This document shows, piece after piece, positions 39,052 to 49,241 of a stretch of DNA of 64,000 bases. Below the pieces are notes generated by a model. It did not search any database. It was given only the letters and a program-made list of their open reading frames with translations, and was not told the DNA's origin. Numbering within the stretch: the first letter of the stretch is position 1; every line of letters starts with the position of its first letter. Both the position numbers and the translations under genes were made by a program. Origin of the DNA: Patellaria atrata CBS 101060 (taxonomy: Eukaryota > Ascomycota > Dothideomycetes > Patellariales > Patellariaceae); assembly GCA_010093705.1 (NCBI GenBank), contig MU006107.1:108031-172030 (forward strand), written 5' to 3'.

Positions 39052-39828
39052 GATGAAGAGTTAAGGTATTCGTGTCAGCATCAAAGAGGAAGAGTAGGCT
39101 CAAGGAGAGAGTGTATAGAGCTCGTAGTTATGCCCCTCGGGGGCCCGGAAGGATTTTGGTGCAACTCGGTGGATGAAGTTTGCTAATCTGTGGGTTCTAC
39201 TTTCAAGAATGGTCTGAGTTTGAGGTCGTAGGTGATAACTAGGTGGGTAGGAGTGGTTCAAGGAAAAAAAAGTTCGTAGTACGTGGTTTCAAAGAAAGCT
39301 CACCAAATTCGGCTCTCAGCAGCTGCGCCATCACAGGATCGCGTGTGGCGTCCAAGACAAACACCTTATGCATCCATCCAGGGGCCTCCTGAGTTGAGCA
39401 TCGTTTCGAGATATTAACGATGACGAACCCATTTTATACTCATTCGAACCATCAGTTGGACTACCAGTAGCATATTGTCAATACCCTCAATTCTACTATA
39501 TATAATCGCCGGATAGTACAAAGAATCCGCGACTTATTCTATACTGTACGAGACGCTTTGAGAGGACAGACGTGGCAGTCCATCAATACTTCAAATGTTG
39601 GAATTACACCTCAGTATGTACATCGGACGTACGTCAACCCAAGGATCATTGAACACTTCAACGACAGAGATAATCATAATATCTTTGATTTGAATTTGCT
39701 ACTCAGAACCCCTAGAACGACCATGATGCTCATTGAAGACGGCCTGTGATATCAGAACGCAAGGAAAGCCCAAGGAGAGAGACCAAGATCAGAACCAGCA
39801 CGAGTACTAGCACACCAAATCTGTGCTA
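39052..39828. promoter_or_regulatory. Promoter region of the TM9 gene
   Basis: Lies between the TM9 start and the end of NCS1, both on the minus strand. One TACTGTAC copy at 39542-39549. The plus frame 39558-39749 has no recognisable content. Confidence 0.5.
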
Positions 39829-41065
39829 TCAAACAAGGCCATCGTAGAGAGATAGGGCAGACACGATCGTTTCATCCCTCTTGGAGCCCTCCTTGAACTC
39901 GGCCATATCCAAGCTACCATTCTCGTCCTTGTCCATCATGCGGAAGATCTTGCGGACACGCTTCTCTGGCGTATCCTCATCTTCGGGGAGCTTGACCATC
40001 GAACCGACCTAGAGTTAAACTTTCAGTATCTAATATTCCTATAACCGTCTGAAACTCGGACAACGCACCATTTTGTATATTGCCTCGACGATCGCTAACA
40101 TCTCCTCGTAGCTAATTTTGCCGTCTCCGTCGATATCGTACAGCTGAAATGCCCAGTCCAATTTGTCCTCCATCTTCCCTCTGCTGGTGACGCTTAGAGC
40201 GCAGATGAATTCCTTGAAATCGATTGTTCCTGATTTGTCCGCATCGAATACATTGAAGACGTAATCCGCAAAGGAGGAAGGATCGCCGAAGGGGAAGAAT
40301 TGCTTGTATATCTTCTGGAACTCTTCTTTTGTGAGCATGCCCGATGGGCAGTCCTTCAAGAAGCCTATTGGCGCAGGTGGTCAGATTATCGAGACACTCT
40401 GGGACCGTTACCATGTTAGATGTACGTACCCTTATACCATTGTTGCAATTCTTTCTTGTCAAAGTGCGTGGCTTTCTGAAGGTCGGCCAATTCTTGTTGC
40501 GACAGTTTGCTCTGGCTATGTAAGTTCACAATCAGCTCTTCATTATTCTGAACTATGATATATTCAAAACAACTATGAGTGGCCATTTCGTGCTCCATGG
40601 TTCTCACGGCTGCGAAGAGTGCTTTATCTCGGTTTTTCTTATATTGCTCGTATCCATCTTCGTGAGGCTGAGGAACATGCTGATGATGAAGACGGGCAAA
40701 GTTGTTCGACTGATTCGGAGATGGATGCGCGAGTAGAGGAACCGACCTATCTGAAGCCATAGAGTTGCTCCGATCCGAGCGAGTATGCGGTTTCCCGTCG
40801 TCTTCCATTTCGGTTGTTGTACGAGCTGAGCGTTGTAGATTTGGTGTACGCCAGAAGGCGTCATAGCGGGGAGCATAATGTTTTTATGGCATAAACCTTC
40901 GTTTGTCCACGCGCCAACGCGCTTTCCATCCACGTAAAGTTCACCTCATATGATGAAGGCGCGCAATGTGGTGACGGAGAGAACGAGTTTCGGCGGGGTA
41001 TAAAGCGCGAGGATGATGCGCAACCAGGAGAGTATGAAAAGCATGTGTACTCACGACTTTCCCAT
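39829..41065 (-). CDS. NCS1: Neuronal calcium sensor 1 (frequenin) homologue
   Basis: Exons 41065-41055 (11 bases), 40515-40430, 40364-40069 and 40008-39829 give exactly 190 residues, the universal NCS1 length. The protein starts MGKSQSK, an N-myristoylation signal made by splicing the 11-base exon to the second exon across a 539-bp intron. It carries four EF-hands; the first is degenerate (CPSG in the loop), the other three show canonical loops [24 protein letters not shown] and [12 protein letters not shown]. Family role: calcium-dependent activation of phosphatidylinositol 4-kinase at membranes, calcium tolerance and membrane sterol response in fungi. The long first intron contains an open frame that runs in phase into exon 2 and could be an alternative first exon. 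Confidence 0.96.
40516..40808 (-). other. Possible alternative first exon of NCS1
   Basis: Inside NCS1 intron 1, an ATG at 40808 in good context opens a frame of 98 codons that continues, without any splice, through the exon 2 acceptor and in phase into [13 protein letters not shown]. Its composition is protein-like ([51 protein letters not shown]) rather than intron-like. If used, the product would have a ~97-residue N-terminus in place of MGKS and so lose myristoylation. It could also be a chance open frame or part of an unrecognised nested gene. Confidence 0.35.
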
Positions 41066-41995
41066 CTTGTCTCACAGTCTGCGCTAACACTTTCAAACTA
41101 TTTGTACACGGTAGAGAGGTTTGTATTAATTTTTTGAGGTGTAGGAACCCAAGTCGTGGAGGGCCTCGAGTAGGTTACTGCGGGAGGGGAGTAAGGTATG
41201 GAGGCAGCTTGTGGCTGAAGAGGGGCGAGAGGTTCGAGGCGGTGCAATTCGTTGATTAAGAGGTACTGTACGGCGATCAATAAGGTACTGTAATGTGACA
41301 GTGTCGATTACAGAGTAGTCGGCTTTCCGTTTGGTGGGCTGCTGTGAAGGGGTTCTGAGGTATGTGGTGTGAGAAAGAGTCAAGGTCTGAATCGTAGTAG
41401 TAGGAAAGAATACCTACCTTATTAGCTATACATGTTCACAGGGCTAATTTTAGGGCTCATAAACTTAATAAGGTACCCAAAAGCAAAGAAAAGCTCCAGG
41501 CTACCACAAATTAATGGGCGCTTCTACCCGCGGGAACAGAAGTTCGCTCACCACATCCCTAGAAACTCCATACCAACAAGCCTTTTGGTCAAGCTCGTGC
41601 AGCAATTTGGCATACAGTGATTCGAGAGAGTATGAAGGCAAACACTTTATCGCACCTCATTTGTCAGGCACAGTTCTCGCTTCCATTGCAGCCTGCATGC
41701 ATGTCGCAGTATTTACCGCAGCTGGTTTTCACACCATTAGTTGCATACCAAAATTGATGATCTCTTTAGCAGATTAGAGCCATTTCGAACTACTATCTCG
41801 CTGCTGAGAATCGCATGTTAAGAGTTTATTGTCTTGCTTTATGATCTACTACCATCATGAAGTCCTCCTATCTAATTTACAAACGCAAGGCATAACTACT
41901 TCATCGAAAAATCCCCATAAGATGAGGAAATTCGTCTGAGATCAAAGAACTATGGTCCATGGACGTTCGACCACTTCAACATGTCCCCGGAGTTC
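41066..41995. promoter_or_regulatory. Promoter region of NCS1 and 3' side of hexokinase
   Basis: 0.9 kb between two minus-strand genes. TACTGTAC at 41264-41271 and a related GGTACTGTA copy near 41284. Small frames on both strands have no recognisable content. Confidence 0.5.
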
Positions 41996-43724
41996 TCACT
42001 CATCAACCTGATCCGTCTCGGCCTTCTGCGCTGCCGTACCCTCAATCAACGCCTTCACGTCCCTAATACCAGCCGTATTTCCCTCCTGAATTCTCTTCAA
42101 CGTCAGCGCCGCAATCAGCGCCGCCCCAACACCGCTACCATCTTCAGCCGGGTTGATCACAATCGGATCCTTCATCCCCTTCTTCCATTCGAAGATCTCG
42201 CGTAAAGCTTGTGCACCGCGAGCCTTAAAATGCGGGTATTTATTGAAGACGGTACCGTCGGCGCCGACATGACACTCGGTCCATCCCTTCTTCTTGCAAA
42301 TAGCGGCGACGCCGCAGGCAGAGAGTCGGGCGGCGCGAGTGCCAATGAGCTCGGCGAGTCGACGACAGAGCTCGAGCTCAGGCTTCGTGGCTGTTATGGA
42401 AAGATGTTTTTGAAAGAGGTCTTCGGTCTCGGACAAGTTCTCGAATGGGTCTCTGTAGATAGGGGTCAGTATGCTGCTTGAAGTTCGGAATAGAAGAAAT
42501 AGAGGCTTGGGGACGACTTACTCCTCAATAGCGGACAGAAATGAAGAGTCGAGGGAATACGGCTTTTGGAGCTTGCCAATGTCTTGGCCTTCGAATATGA
42601 GGCACTCCTGAGTCTGATGAAGGTCTACGAGGACTAGACGAAAGATCTCTCCGAGATAGAGACCTGCGACCATCTTTTCGAACGTCTGTTGACCTGGACG
42701 GGGTGAATCCTTATCGATGAGGATGTCGTATTGAGTCCTGGGGAGAACCTTGTGCTGATTGTCGAAAGCACCCCATTCGCAATTGATAGCCATTGGCGTA
42801 TCAGGATCCAACTTCATATGCGCAAGCTTGGGGATGCTACCGCAATTTTCCATATATGCTGCATTGCAACCAGTTCCGAAGATGCATCCAATCTTTGTCT
42901 TTTCGTCCGTATACGCGGATGCGATTAAAGTTCCGGTCGTGTCGTTGATAAGAGCAGCAAGCTTGATCGGTAGACCCTAATCACCCCAAATTAGCAAAGT
43001 ATTCCGTACCTTCGGGACAACAATCATACTCTCTCTTGTAGCGCCGCCTCGAAAGGAGGAACGACATCCGTACCCTCAACGCCTTTGATATCAAAACCCT
43101 TGGTCCACCTCTGGAGAACACCGTGGTCGATGTACTCCTGCGTTGCCGGATACGAAAACGTAAATCCTAGAGGAAGTGTCTCCAGGTCCTGCTCGTCCTC
43201 ATGATGATACTCCACGAACTGGTGGATACAATCCGCGATGTACCCCCATAGTTCTTCGCCAGTGCCGGTCTTGAGATCCTCCGGCATGCGGTATTTGGAT
43301 TGAATGATTTGGAACTCCCCCTTTTCCTCGGGCAACGAAACTTCGCATACTCGAAGGTTGGTTCCGCCCATGTCTAAAGCAAGGTATGTCCCCTTTTCGT
43401 AGCCTGTAGGAAATCCCATGCACCAAGTAGGGTTCATAGGCTTGAATGGTTAGTGTGAAATTATATAGATGTCGTACACTAGAAGACTCACGATGTCTCC
43501 ACCCTCGACAGTCAGACCTTTGGTGAGTTCTCCAACGAAATGGTCTGTGATTTCCTTCAGTTTGTCTGTCTTCACCATGAAGATTTCTTCTAGTCGCTCA
43601 ATTTGTTTAAGAAGGTCCTTTGGGACATCGGATAAAGATCCTAAATTATTTAGTATTCTGCGCTTTTTGTGTGGGAATCGTAGAACTAACCCCTGCGGGA
43701 TGGTGGTTTCTTTCCAAACGGCAT
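41996..43724 (-). CDS. Hexokinase
   Basis: Exons 43724-43691, 43640-43492, 43440-43030, 42976-42522 and 42452-41996 give 501 residues. It phosphorylates glucose and other hexoses with ATP, the first step of glycolysis. Visible: phosphate loop LDMGGTNLRVCEV (~83-95), sugar-binding LGFTFSYPATQ (~160), catalytic Asp210 in LINDTTGTL, adenosine-side GTGCNAAYMENCG, and the late GVAAICKKKG and DGSGVGAALIAAL segments. The N-terminus MPFGKKPPSRRGSLSD keeps the basophilic Ser of yeast Hxk2, where phosphorylation controls dimerisation and nuclear glucose signalling; the RRGS motif is assembled across intron 1. LDMGGTNLRV and this N-terminus favour hexokinase over glucokinase. A pyrimidine-rich TACAG just upstream may be the acceptor of a 5' UTR intron. 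Confidence 0.95.
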
Positions 43725-45579
43725 AGTTTGAGTTAACTTATGATCCGCGTAGCTAATATCTGTCTGAGTTGCCTTGTCTACTTTCGACTCTTCCTCTTCT
43801 CTTTGTTGCCTGTAGCAAGAGTATAAGTTTTGGAAGAGGGTTGGGATACAAGGCGATGTCAGCCTTTAAGGTCCTTGTGAGTTTCTCGGAAGACCGTGAA
43901 ATATCGTGCTTCTCCGGAAAGTTCGTCAGATGGTAGGCAGGCCTTGCCGCCGCTGATGGACCAAGCGCGAATTGAGATATTTCAGTGTCAATTGAAAGTC
44001 AGGGGTATCGAAATGTCGCGGAGGAGTTCAGCGCTAGGCGACGTGTTTGAAGTAGAAGTTCTTTTAGTGGATGACAACAGATTACCAAAGCTGTTGGCGT
44101 AATCCGTTGATCGTTGAAGCTTCCTTTCCCCACACCGGAAGAAACAAAAATAGTTGAGTCAAGATCTCTGAGATTATTGGGAGCAATTGATATATTTTAA
44201 CTATGCAGTGTACTGTATAGGGTGGGTGGACGTGAGTCCAGATGGGTATAGAGCGAACTTACCTTTCGAGTGGATCTAAGCGGTCGTGAAGTACCCACAT
44301 CACCATATTTGGATCCATTTCTGCTGGAGCTGTTCTTGCTATTCAATCGGAACTTTTTGGTTGTTGAGATGGTTCGGAGATGCCCCGCGCGTCCACATAA
44401 TAAGGTAATCCCCCACCACCCCACACTTGCCGGATCAACAAATCTCCGAGAGTTAAGTAAAGCTTCACCCCCGGCGCCCCGCCAAACCGTCTCCCTTACC
44501 TTAATTCACTTCCTTATTCTCCACTACTCAAGACAGTTATCTCGGTTCTACATTCATGCTTACCTTAATGCTACATATTGTTTTGAAGCAGCCCGGGAGC
44601 TAGATCGACAAGGATTCGGCACGTGTAGTAGTTATAGTCCTACCTATAGATACCAGAAGTTTACCTTTTAGTGCAAGACCGTATGTACTTCACGTCTCCA
44701 TTAACTAACAGATGCTTTCATGCCATATTGAGCATGTAGGACGAAGGTTTCGCCTAAATTCGTCCGAGATGTTCTGTGAACAAAATCATAAGGAGAATTC
44801 TTATATATACACCCTGGTGTATCCTCGGCGTAAGCCTAATTTAACGGCCCTTCAAATCCTATTTCTAGCTTTCTTGATGGGATCTCTAGAAGTGATAGGA
44901 ACCCCTTACACGGGAATAATATGCCTCTAATAATGGCACACGAGCACGGTTTTATGTCTTCAATTGACATCAACCCATTCATAAAGAAAAGGTGCTTCAG
45001 TCTATCGGCTAGCAGCTTGATATCAACCTTTTGACGGGTACCGTGTACAGTCTCATCACGTGCTCGGTAACAATGAGTCAAGTCGGTCAACTGAATTCCG
45101 TACAGAGCGAGCAAGGAAGTGGAGCTGATGCCGTATATGCTCCATCACTCTCGTCTTGTACTGTACTTGTAATGAACCAGTTCTGCGGGTTTCCGAGGTA
45201 GAACTAGCTTAAGCCCCGCCGTCTACGACATGCAGAGTAATAAGTACCTAGCATGCGAATTGTAAGAGCGACTATTACATTTTCTAACTTTGTAGGTTGT
45301 TATTCTACATCGGGTCTCCTCTCGGGTTAGCTGGCGTCGGCGGTTCGCAGATGCCGACGTTGATCTCGTAACTTGTTTCGTGAATTACCATCTATGGCAT
45401 CCCGGATATTGATTAAGATCGGACATTCAGGTACAAAAAGTAGTGAAGTTGTAGTGAGTGCGGATATAAATACTGTAGATTCGGCCATGACACACATACG
45501 TCAATCATTCTGTAAAATTCTTGAAATTTTGTTTCCTCCCTAAACAGTTCCCCTGATTCAAACTTGTAATATCGCAAAT
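43725..45579. promoter_or_regulatory. Divergent intergenic region, hexokinase / YGH1-like hydrolase
   Basis: 1.85 kb between divergent genes. Contains TACTGTAC at 45159-45166 and several near-copies (44207, 45474). Frames such as plus 44270-44671 are unconserved in appearance and are not called. Confidence 0.5.
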
Positions 45580-47159
45580 ATGGCCGCTCCAAACGGTGAA
45601 TTCTTCATTCAAAAGAACATTAAGAAGACTGCTGCCCATCATGAGTCCTTCAAGCAGCTTTGGGAGACGAAGTGGAGAATGCCCGTAGGTGAATCGAGCA
45701 GAGTAATGGAAACTACTCCCTGATGCGTTCATAGGCCACAATGGGTGTTTACCCCTTCATGTTCGGTACAGCAAAGGATTTCGAACCTATTGTGGAAGAG
45801 ATGGAAAGGGTATAACTCCAATGAGACCCTCCAAGGCAGCACTTATTAGATCTAACTCAACCCATAGGTCGATATGCGAGAACCTTACGACTGGGATGCA
45901 TATGCTGAAATGTTCAGACCTCAGGCTCAAAAGCTAGCTCGAATTGCGGAGGAGGCAGAAGCAGCGGGTGAGACTGAGAAAGCGTCGGAATATTACGGGT
46001 AGGATACCTCGCGCTGGGTGAATCTACCTTTTCTGAGATTTGTTAGACGGTCGTCAGCCGTATGGAGGATCTCGCGTTTCCCAGCTCCAAGGTCACCAAA
46101 ACAGAAGCACGCATGGGAAATGAGCAAGAAATATTCCCTAAAGGGTCTGAGGTAGAGACACTCCCATGGAAACAGTTGGAATCCTGCTCATAGTTACTAC
46201 AGCCTAAGAGAATATCCAATACAGGAAATCCTGGTTCCTCACACACATAAGGAAGAGGGCGAGGGTGATGTAATCCCAATCTACTATCAACTCCCGTCCG
46301 AAGCCTCTAAGGAGAGCCCGGTCCCCGTTGTGATAATCTTCACTGGTCTTGACGGGTACAGAACTGAGCTGGCAGTGTGGCAGGAGGGATGGAGGAGAAA
46401 TAATGTCGGGACAGTTGTGGTAGAGATTCCCGGAACTGGAGACTCACCAGCTGCGGCAAACGACCCCCTGAGTCCAGATCGGTTATGGTCAAGTTTGTTG
46501 GATTGGTTAGATGCGCAGGAGGGCGTCGATAACAAGAAGTTGTGCGTCTGGGCCTTCTCAACAGGTGGATACTATGCCATAAGACTAGCACATACGCATC
46601 CAGACCGTCTAGCAGGTGTCGTAGCGTTAGGGGGTGGTACACACCATATGTTTGATCGGGCCTGGTTGGACGAAGTGAACCATCTTGAGTACCCATTTGA
46701 GTGAGTAGCTCTCTTGTTACGGACGATTGTATTAGTTTGCTAACTGTTCTTCCATTAGTCTTGCAAATACGCTGGCTTACAAATGGGGTTACGGTGACGA
46801 CGTGGAGAAGTTTAAGCAAGAGGCGTCGGACAAGTTCTCTCTACTCAAAGATGGAACGCTCGATAAGCATGTCTGCGCCAGACTTCTGCTCGTCAACGGT
46901 ACTGAGGACGAAATTTTCCCCATAGACGACTATTATCTTGCTCTACAACACGGCGCGCCGAAAGAAGCAAGGTAAGAATTAAGCGTGAATTCCTTGATCT
47001 AGATCATGTTAACACAGTTGCAGGTTCGTGCCTGGGATAAAACATATGGGAGAACCAGAATCGTTTTTCATTATCTTGAAGTGGATCTACAAACTCTTCG
47101 GTATCGAGGCCAATCCGGGAGCTCAGATGTCTACCATGCCGTTCAGACCCAAATACTAA
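45580..47159 (+). CDS. Ayg1/YGH1-like alpha/beta hydrolase (DHN-melanin type)
   Basis: Exons 45580-45684, 45735-45809, 45868-45998, 46047-46151, 46203-46700, 46759-46971 and 47024-47159 give 420 residues. The N-terminal helical region (FFIQKNIKKT, YPFMFGTAKDFEPIVEEMER) and the alpha/beta core (VVIIFTGLDGYRTEL, TVVVEIPGTGDSP) match the Ayg1 family. The inferred catalytic triad is Ser258 in AFSTGGYYA, Asp355 in NGTEDEIFP and His383 in IKHMG, nearly the same numbering as Aspergillus fumigatus Ayg1. These enzymes shorten or deacylate a polyketide precursor in DHN-melanin synthesis by C-C bond cleavage. No polyketide synthase or reductase gene is visible nearby, so the pathway genes, if present, lie elsewhere, as in Botrytis. 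Other family members act on different polyketides, so substrate is an inference. Confidence 0.9.
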
Positions 47160-47548
47160 GGTGCTACATTAGGAGACTGTATGAGTAACTACCGATAAGT
47201 TCGGCGAAAATGAGTATCACTGTTTGTTACGTAATCAGCATTAGGATATCTAGTGTATGACAATGAATCTTATAATGATATCAATATTTAAGGGAAGAAT
47301 CTCACTCTGTACTCCATCGAAGCTGTAGATAATGCTAGGGAATACTGATAGGAGATTTTTTATTGATGTCCATTTATTACCGAGCCTACCAAATATCCTA
47401 CAATAATCACTCCAGAATTAGAGCTTTCGGGGATTTTAGTCCTATATCTAGCACATGTCTTCCGGATATCATATATACAGGGCATAATTGCAATCGTTCA
47501 ACATAAGGTGTAGAGACTTGAAAAAAGAGTGTCCTTGCAACTGATGTC
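47160..47548. other. Spacer between YGH1-like gene and transposon
   Basis: AT-rich 3' flanking sequence of the hydrolase gene up to the left end of the Tc1/mariner element. No gene seen. Confidence 0.6.
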
Positions 47549-47550
47549 TA

Positions 47551-47582
47551 CTGTGGTAGCCGGCATAAGTTTCGATAGTACG
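47551..47582 (+). repeat. Left terminal inverted repeat of Tc1/mariner element
   Basis: Starts CTGTGGTAGCCGGCATAAGT and matches the reverse complement of the right end over 32 bases without a mismatch. Confidence 0.96.
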
Positions 47583-47724
47583 ATGCCACCAAGCTTTTGT
47601 ACATACTAACCATATTCATAGAATTATTTCTTACTCAGCGTCTTATTTAGTATCCTATTCACTCCTCGCGTCCGCGTGTTATTACCTTAGTGTTGTATAT
47701 CTATCTATATCTGAAGTACTGAAT

Positions 47725-48762
47725 ATGCCTCCCTCAACGCCTCCACGACGCCATCATCTTACTCGCGATCAACGAATCCAAGTCCAAACATTACGAGGAA
47801 TTGGCCTTACATATGAAGCAATTGTCAAGCATCTTGGATTCTCATACCAGCAAGATCAGCGAGCAGGTCAAGCCGAGCAAGTCACACCAAAGAAGCGTAG
47901 CGGGCGCCCACCACAGTTATCACAAGAGCAGGTTGAAGAATTGATTGCGTATATACGTCAATCACGAGAGACACGTCGTATGAGCTATCAGAGACTCGCA
48001 ACTGAGATATTTGCACACTGGGGTGTTGGTGAATATGCAATCCGATCCTCATTACGTCGCGCTGGATATCGAAGGTACGTTGCCTTAGCCAAATCTCCAT
48101 TAACTGAGGCTAATCGTTTGAAGAGATTAGCCTGGGCAGAGGAGCATGTGGAGTGGACATACAACCAGTGGTGCACAATACTTTGGAGTGACGAGACCTG
48201 GGTCAATGGTACAAGGCATCGAAAGACTTGGGTTACAAGACAACAAGGTGAAGAGCTAGAAGATACATGTCTGGTTACAAAGAGACGTTGTAACCGTGGC
48301 TGGATGTTTCGGGCATCATTCAACGGTACAACAAAAGGGCCATGTCTCTTTTGCGAGAAGGAATGGGGCAGTATCAATCAAGATACATACTGCAATCGTA
48401 TCGTACCGATTGTACATGGGTGGATAATGATGAATTCAGGTTTAATCTTTATACAAGATAATGCTCCTGGGCATGCAGCGGTAGCGACGATTCAAGAGCT
48501 ACAAGAACGTGGTATCAACACCATGACATGGCCTCCATTCTCACCAGATCTCAATCCTATTGAGACAGTATGGAACTGGATGAAGGACTACATACAGCAT
48601 AAGTATGGGGCTCTTGACAATCCAACATACGATACATTACGTACTATCGTGAAGGAAGCATGGGAGGTAATTACAACTGAGCAGCTTCATGAACTGATTG
48701 AGAATATACAACAACGCTGTAAGGGCGTCGTTACAGCAGAAGGCAGATTCACAAAGTGGTAG
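47725..48762 (+). CDS. Tc1/mariner transposase (DD34E)
   Basis: 345 residues, single exon. An N-terminal paired helix-turn-helix DNA-binding region (LTRDQRIQVQTLRGIGLTYE, then GRPPQLSQEQVEEL and YQRLATEIFAHWGV) precedes the DDE domain. The catalytic residues are Asp in LWSDETWVNG, Asp in IQDNAPGHAA and Glu in SPDLNPIETVWNWMK, with 34 residues between the last two (DD34E, Tc1 type). The length and all motifs look complete, so the protein is plausibly active. The ATG lies 142 bases inside the left inverted repeat. Confidence 0.97.
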   Translation: MPPSTPPRRHHLTRDQRIQVQTLRGIGLTYEAIVKHLGFSYQQDQRAGQAEQVTPKKRSGRPPQLSQEQVEELIAYIRQSRETRRMSYQRLATEIFAHWGVGEYAIRSSLRRAGYRRYVALAKSPLTEANRLKRLAWAEEHVEWTYNQWCTILWSDETWVNGTRHRKTWVTRQQGEELEDTCLVTKRRCNRGWMFRASFNGTTKGPCLFCEKEWGSINQDTYCNRIVPIVHGWIMMNSGLIFIQDNAPGHAAVATIQELQERGINTMTWPPFSPDLNPIETVWNWMKDYIQHKYGALDNPTYDTLRTIVKEAWEVITTEQLHELIENIQQRCKGVVTAEGRFTKW

Positions 48763-48818
48763 GATTAGATAATCAAAAATATATTTACATTACAACCTTA
48801 TTTTGTGGCTTGGCGGCG

Positions 48819-48850
48819 CGTACTATCGAAACTTATGCCGGCTACCACAG
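48819..48850 (-). repeat. Right terminal inverted repeat of Tc1/mariner element
   Basis: Perfect 32-base inverted copy of the left end, immediately followed by the TA duplication. Confidence 0.96.
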
Positions 48851-48852
48851 TA

Positions 48853-49241
48853 GGTTTCCCCTTTCTCGCTTACAGTATCGCATCGGTACCTGTGACGTCG
48901 GTTGTAGCTGCCTCGTGGGTAATCGGGGATAAACGCGACGTGATAAGAGTTCAATTCTTAGATCTTCCAACACTTATTGGCATCCATATTTCGTATACAT
49001 TGTTGGACTGCTCTTTCTGTCCTCAGTCGTCCTGTAAACATCCCTAAGCGTTGATAGTCAGCTTCAACTGGGATCTTCCAGGTTGTCTATATCGTGTCCT
49101 ACAGCAGTGTTCTGTTACGAGTGTTTTTTTTTGTCACAGCAGCAGGTTTCACGGATTATACAAAAGAACAGGCGTCGAATCCGTGACGTTTTACCGACGA
49201 GGAAATGAATAACCTTATCTTCTACGCAGTTCACAAATCCT
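48853..49241. other. Spacer after the transposon
   Basis: Non-coding flank between the right transposon end and the 3' end of the minus-strand conserved gene. Nothing recognisable. Confidence 0.6.

Larger units (their letters stand above)
47549..48852 (+). mobile_element. Whole Tc1/mariner DNA transposon with TIRs and TA duplication
   Basis: The element spans 47551-48850 (1,300 bp) and is flanked on both sides by TA (47549-47550 and 48851-48852), the Tc1/mariner target duplication. The ends are perfect 32-bp inverted repeats (47551-47582 and 48819-48850) beginning CTGTGGTAGCCGG; similarity continues imperfectly for about 12 further bases. It holds one uninterrupted transposase gene in the forward direction. 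Perfect ends plus an open transposase frame argue for a recent insertion. It landed between two genes and breaks neither. Confidence 0.96.
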
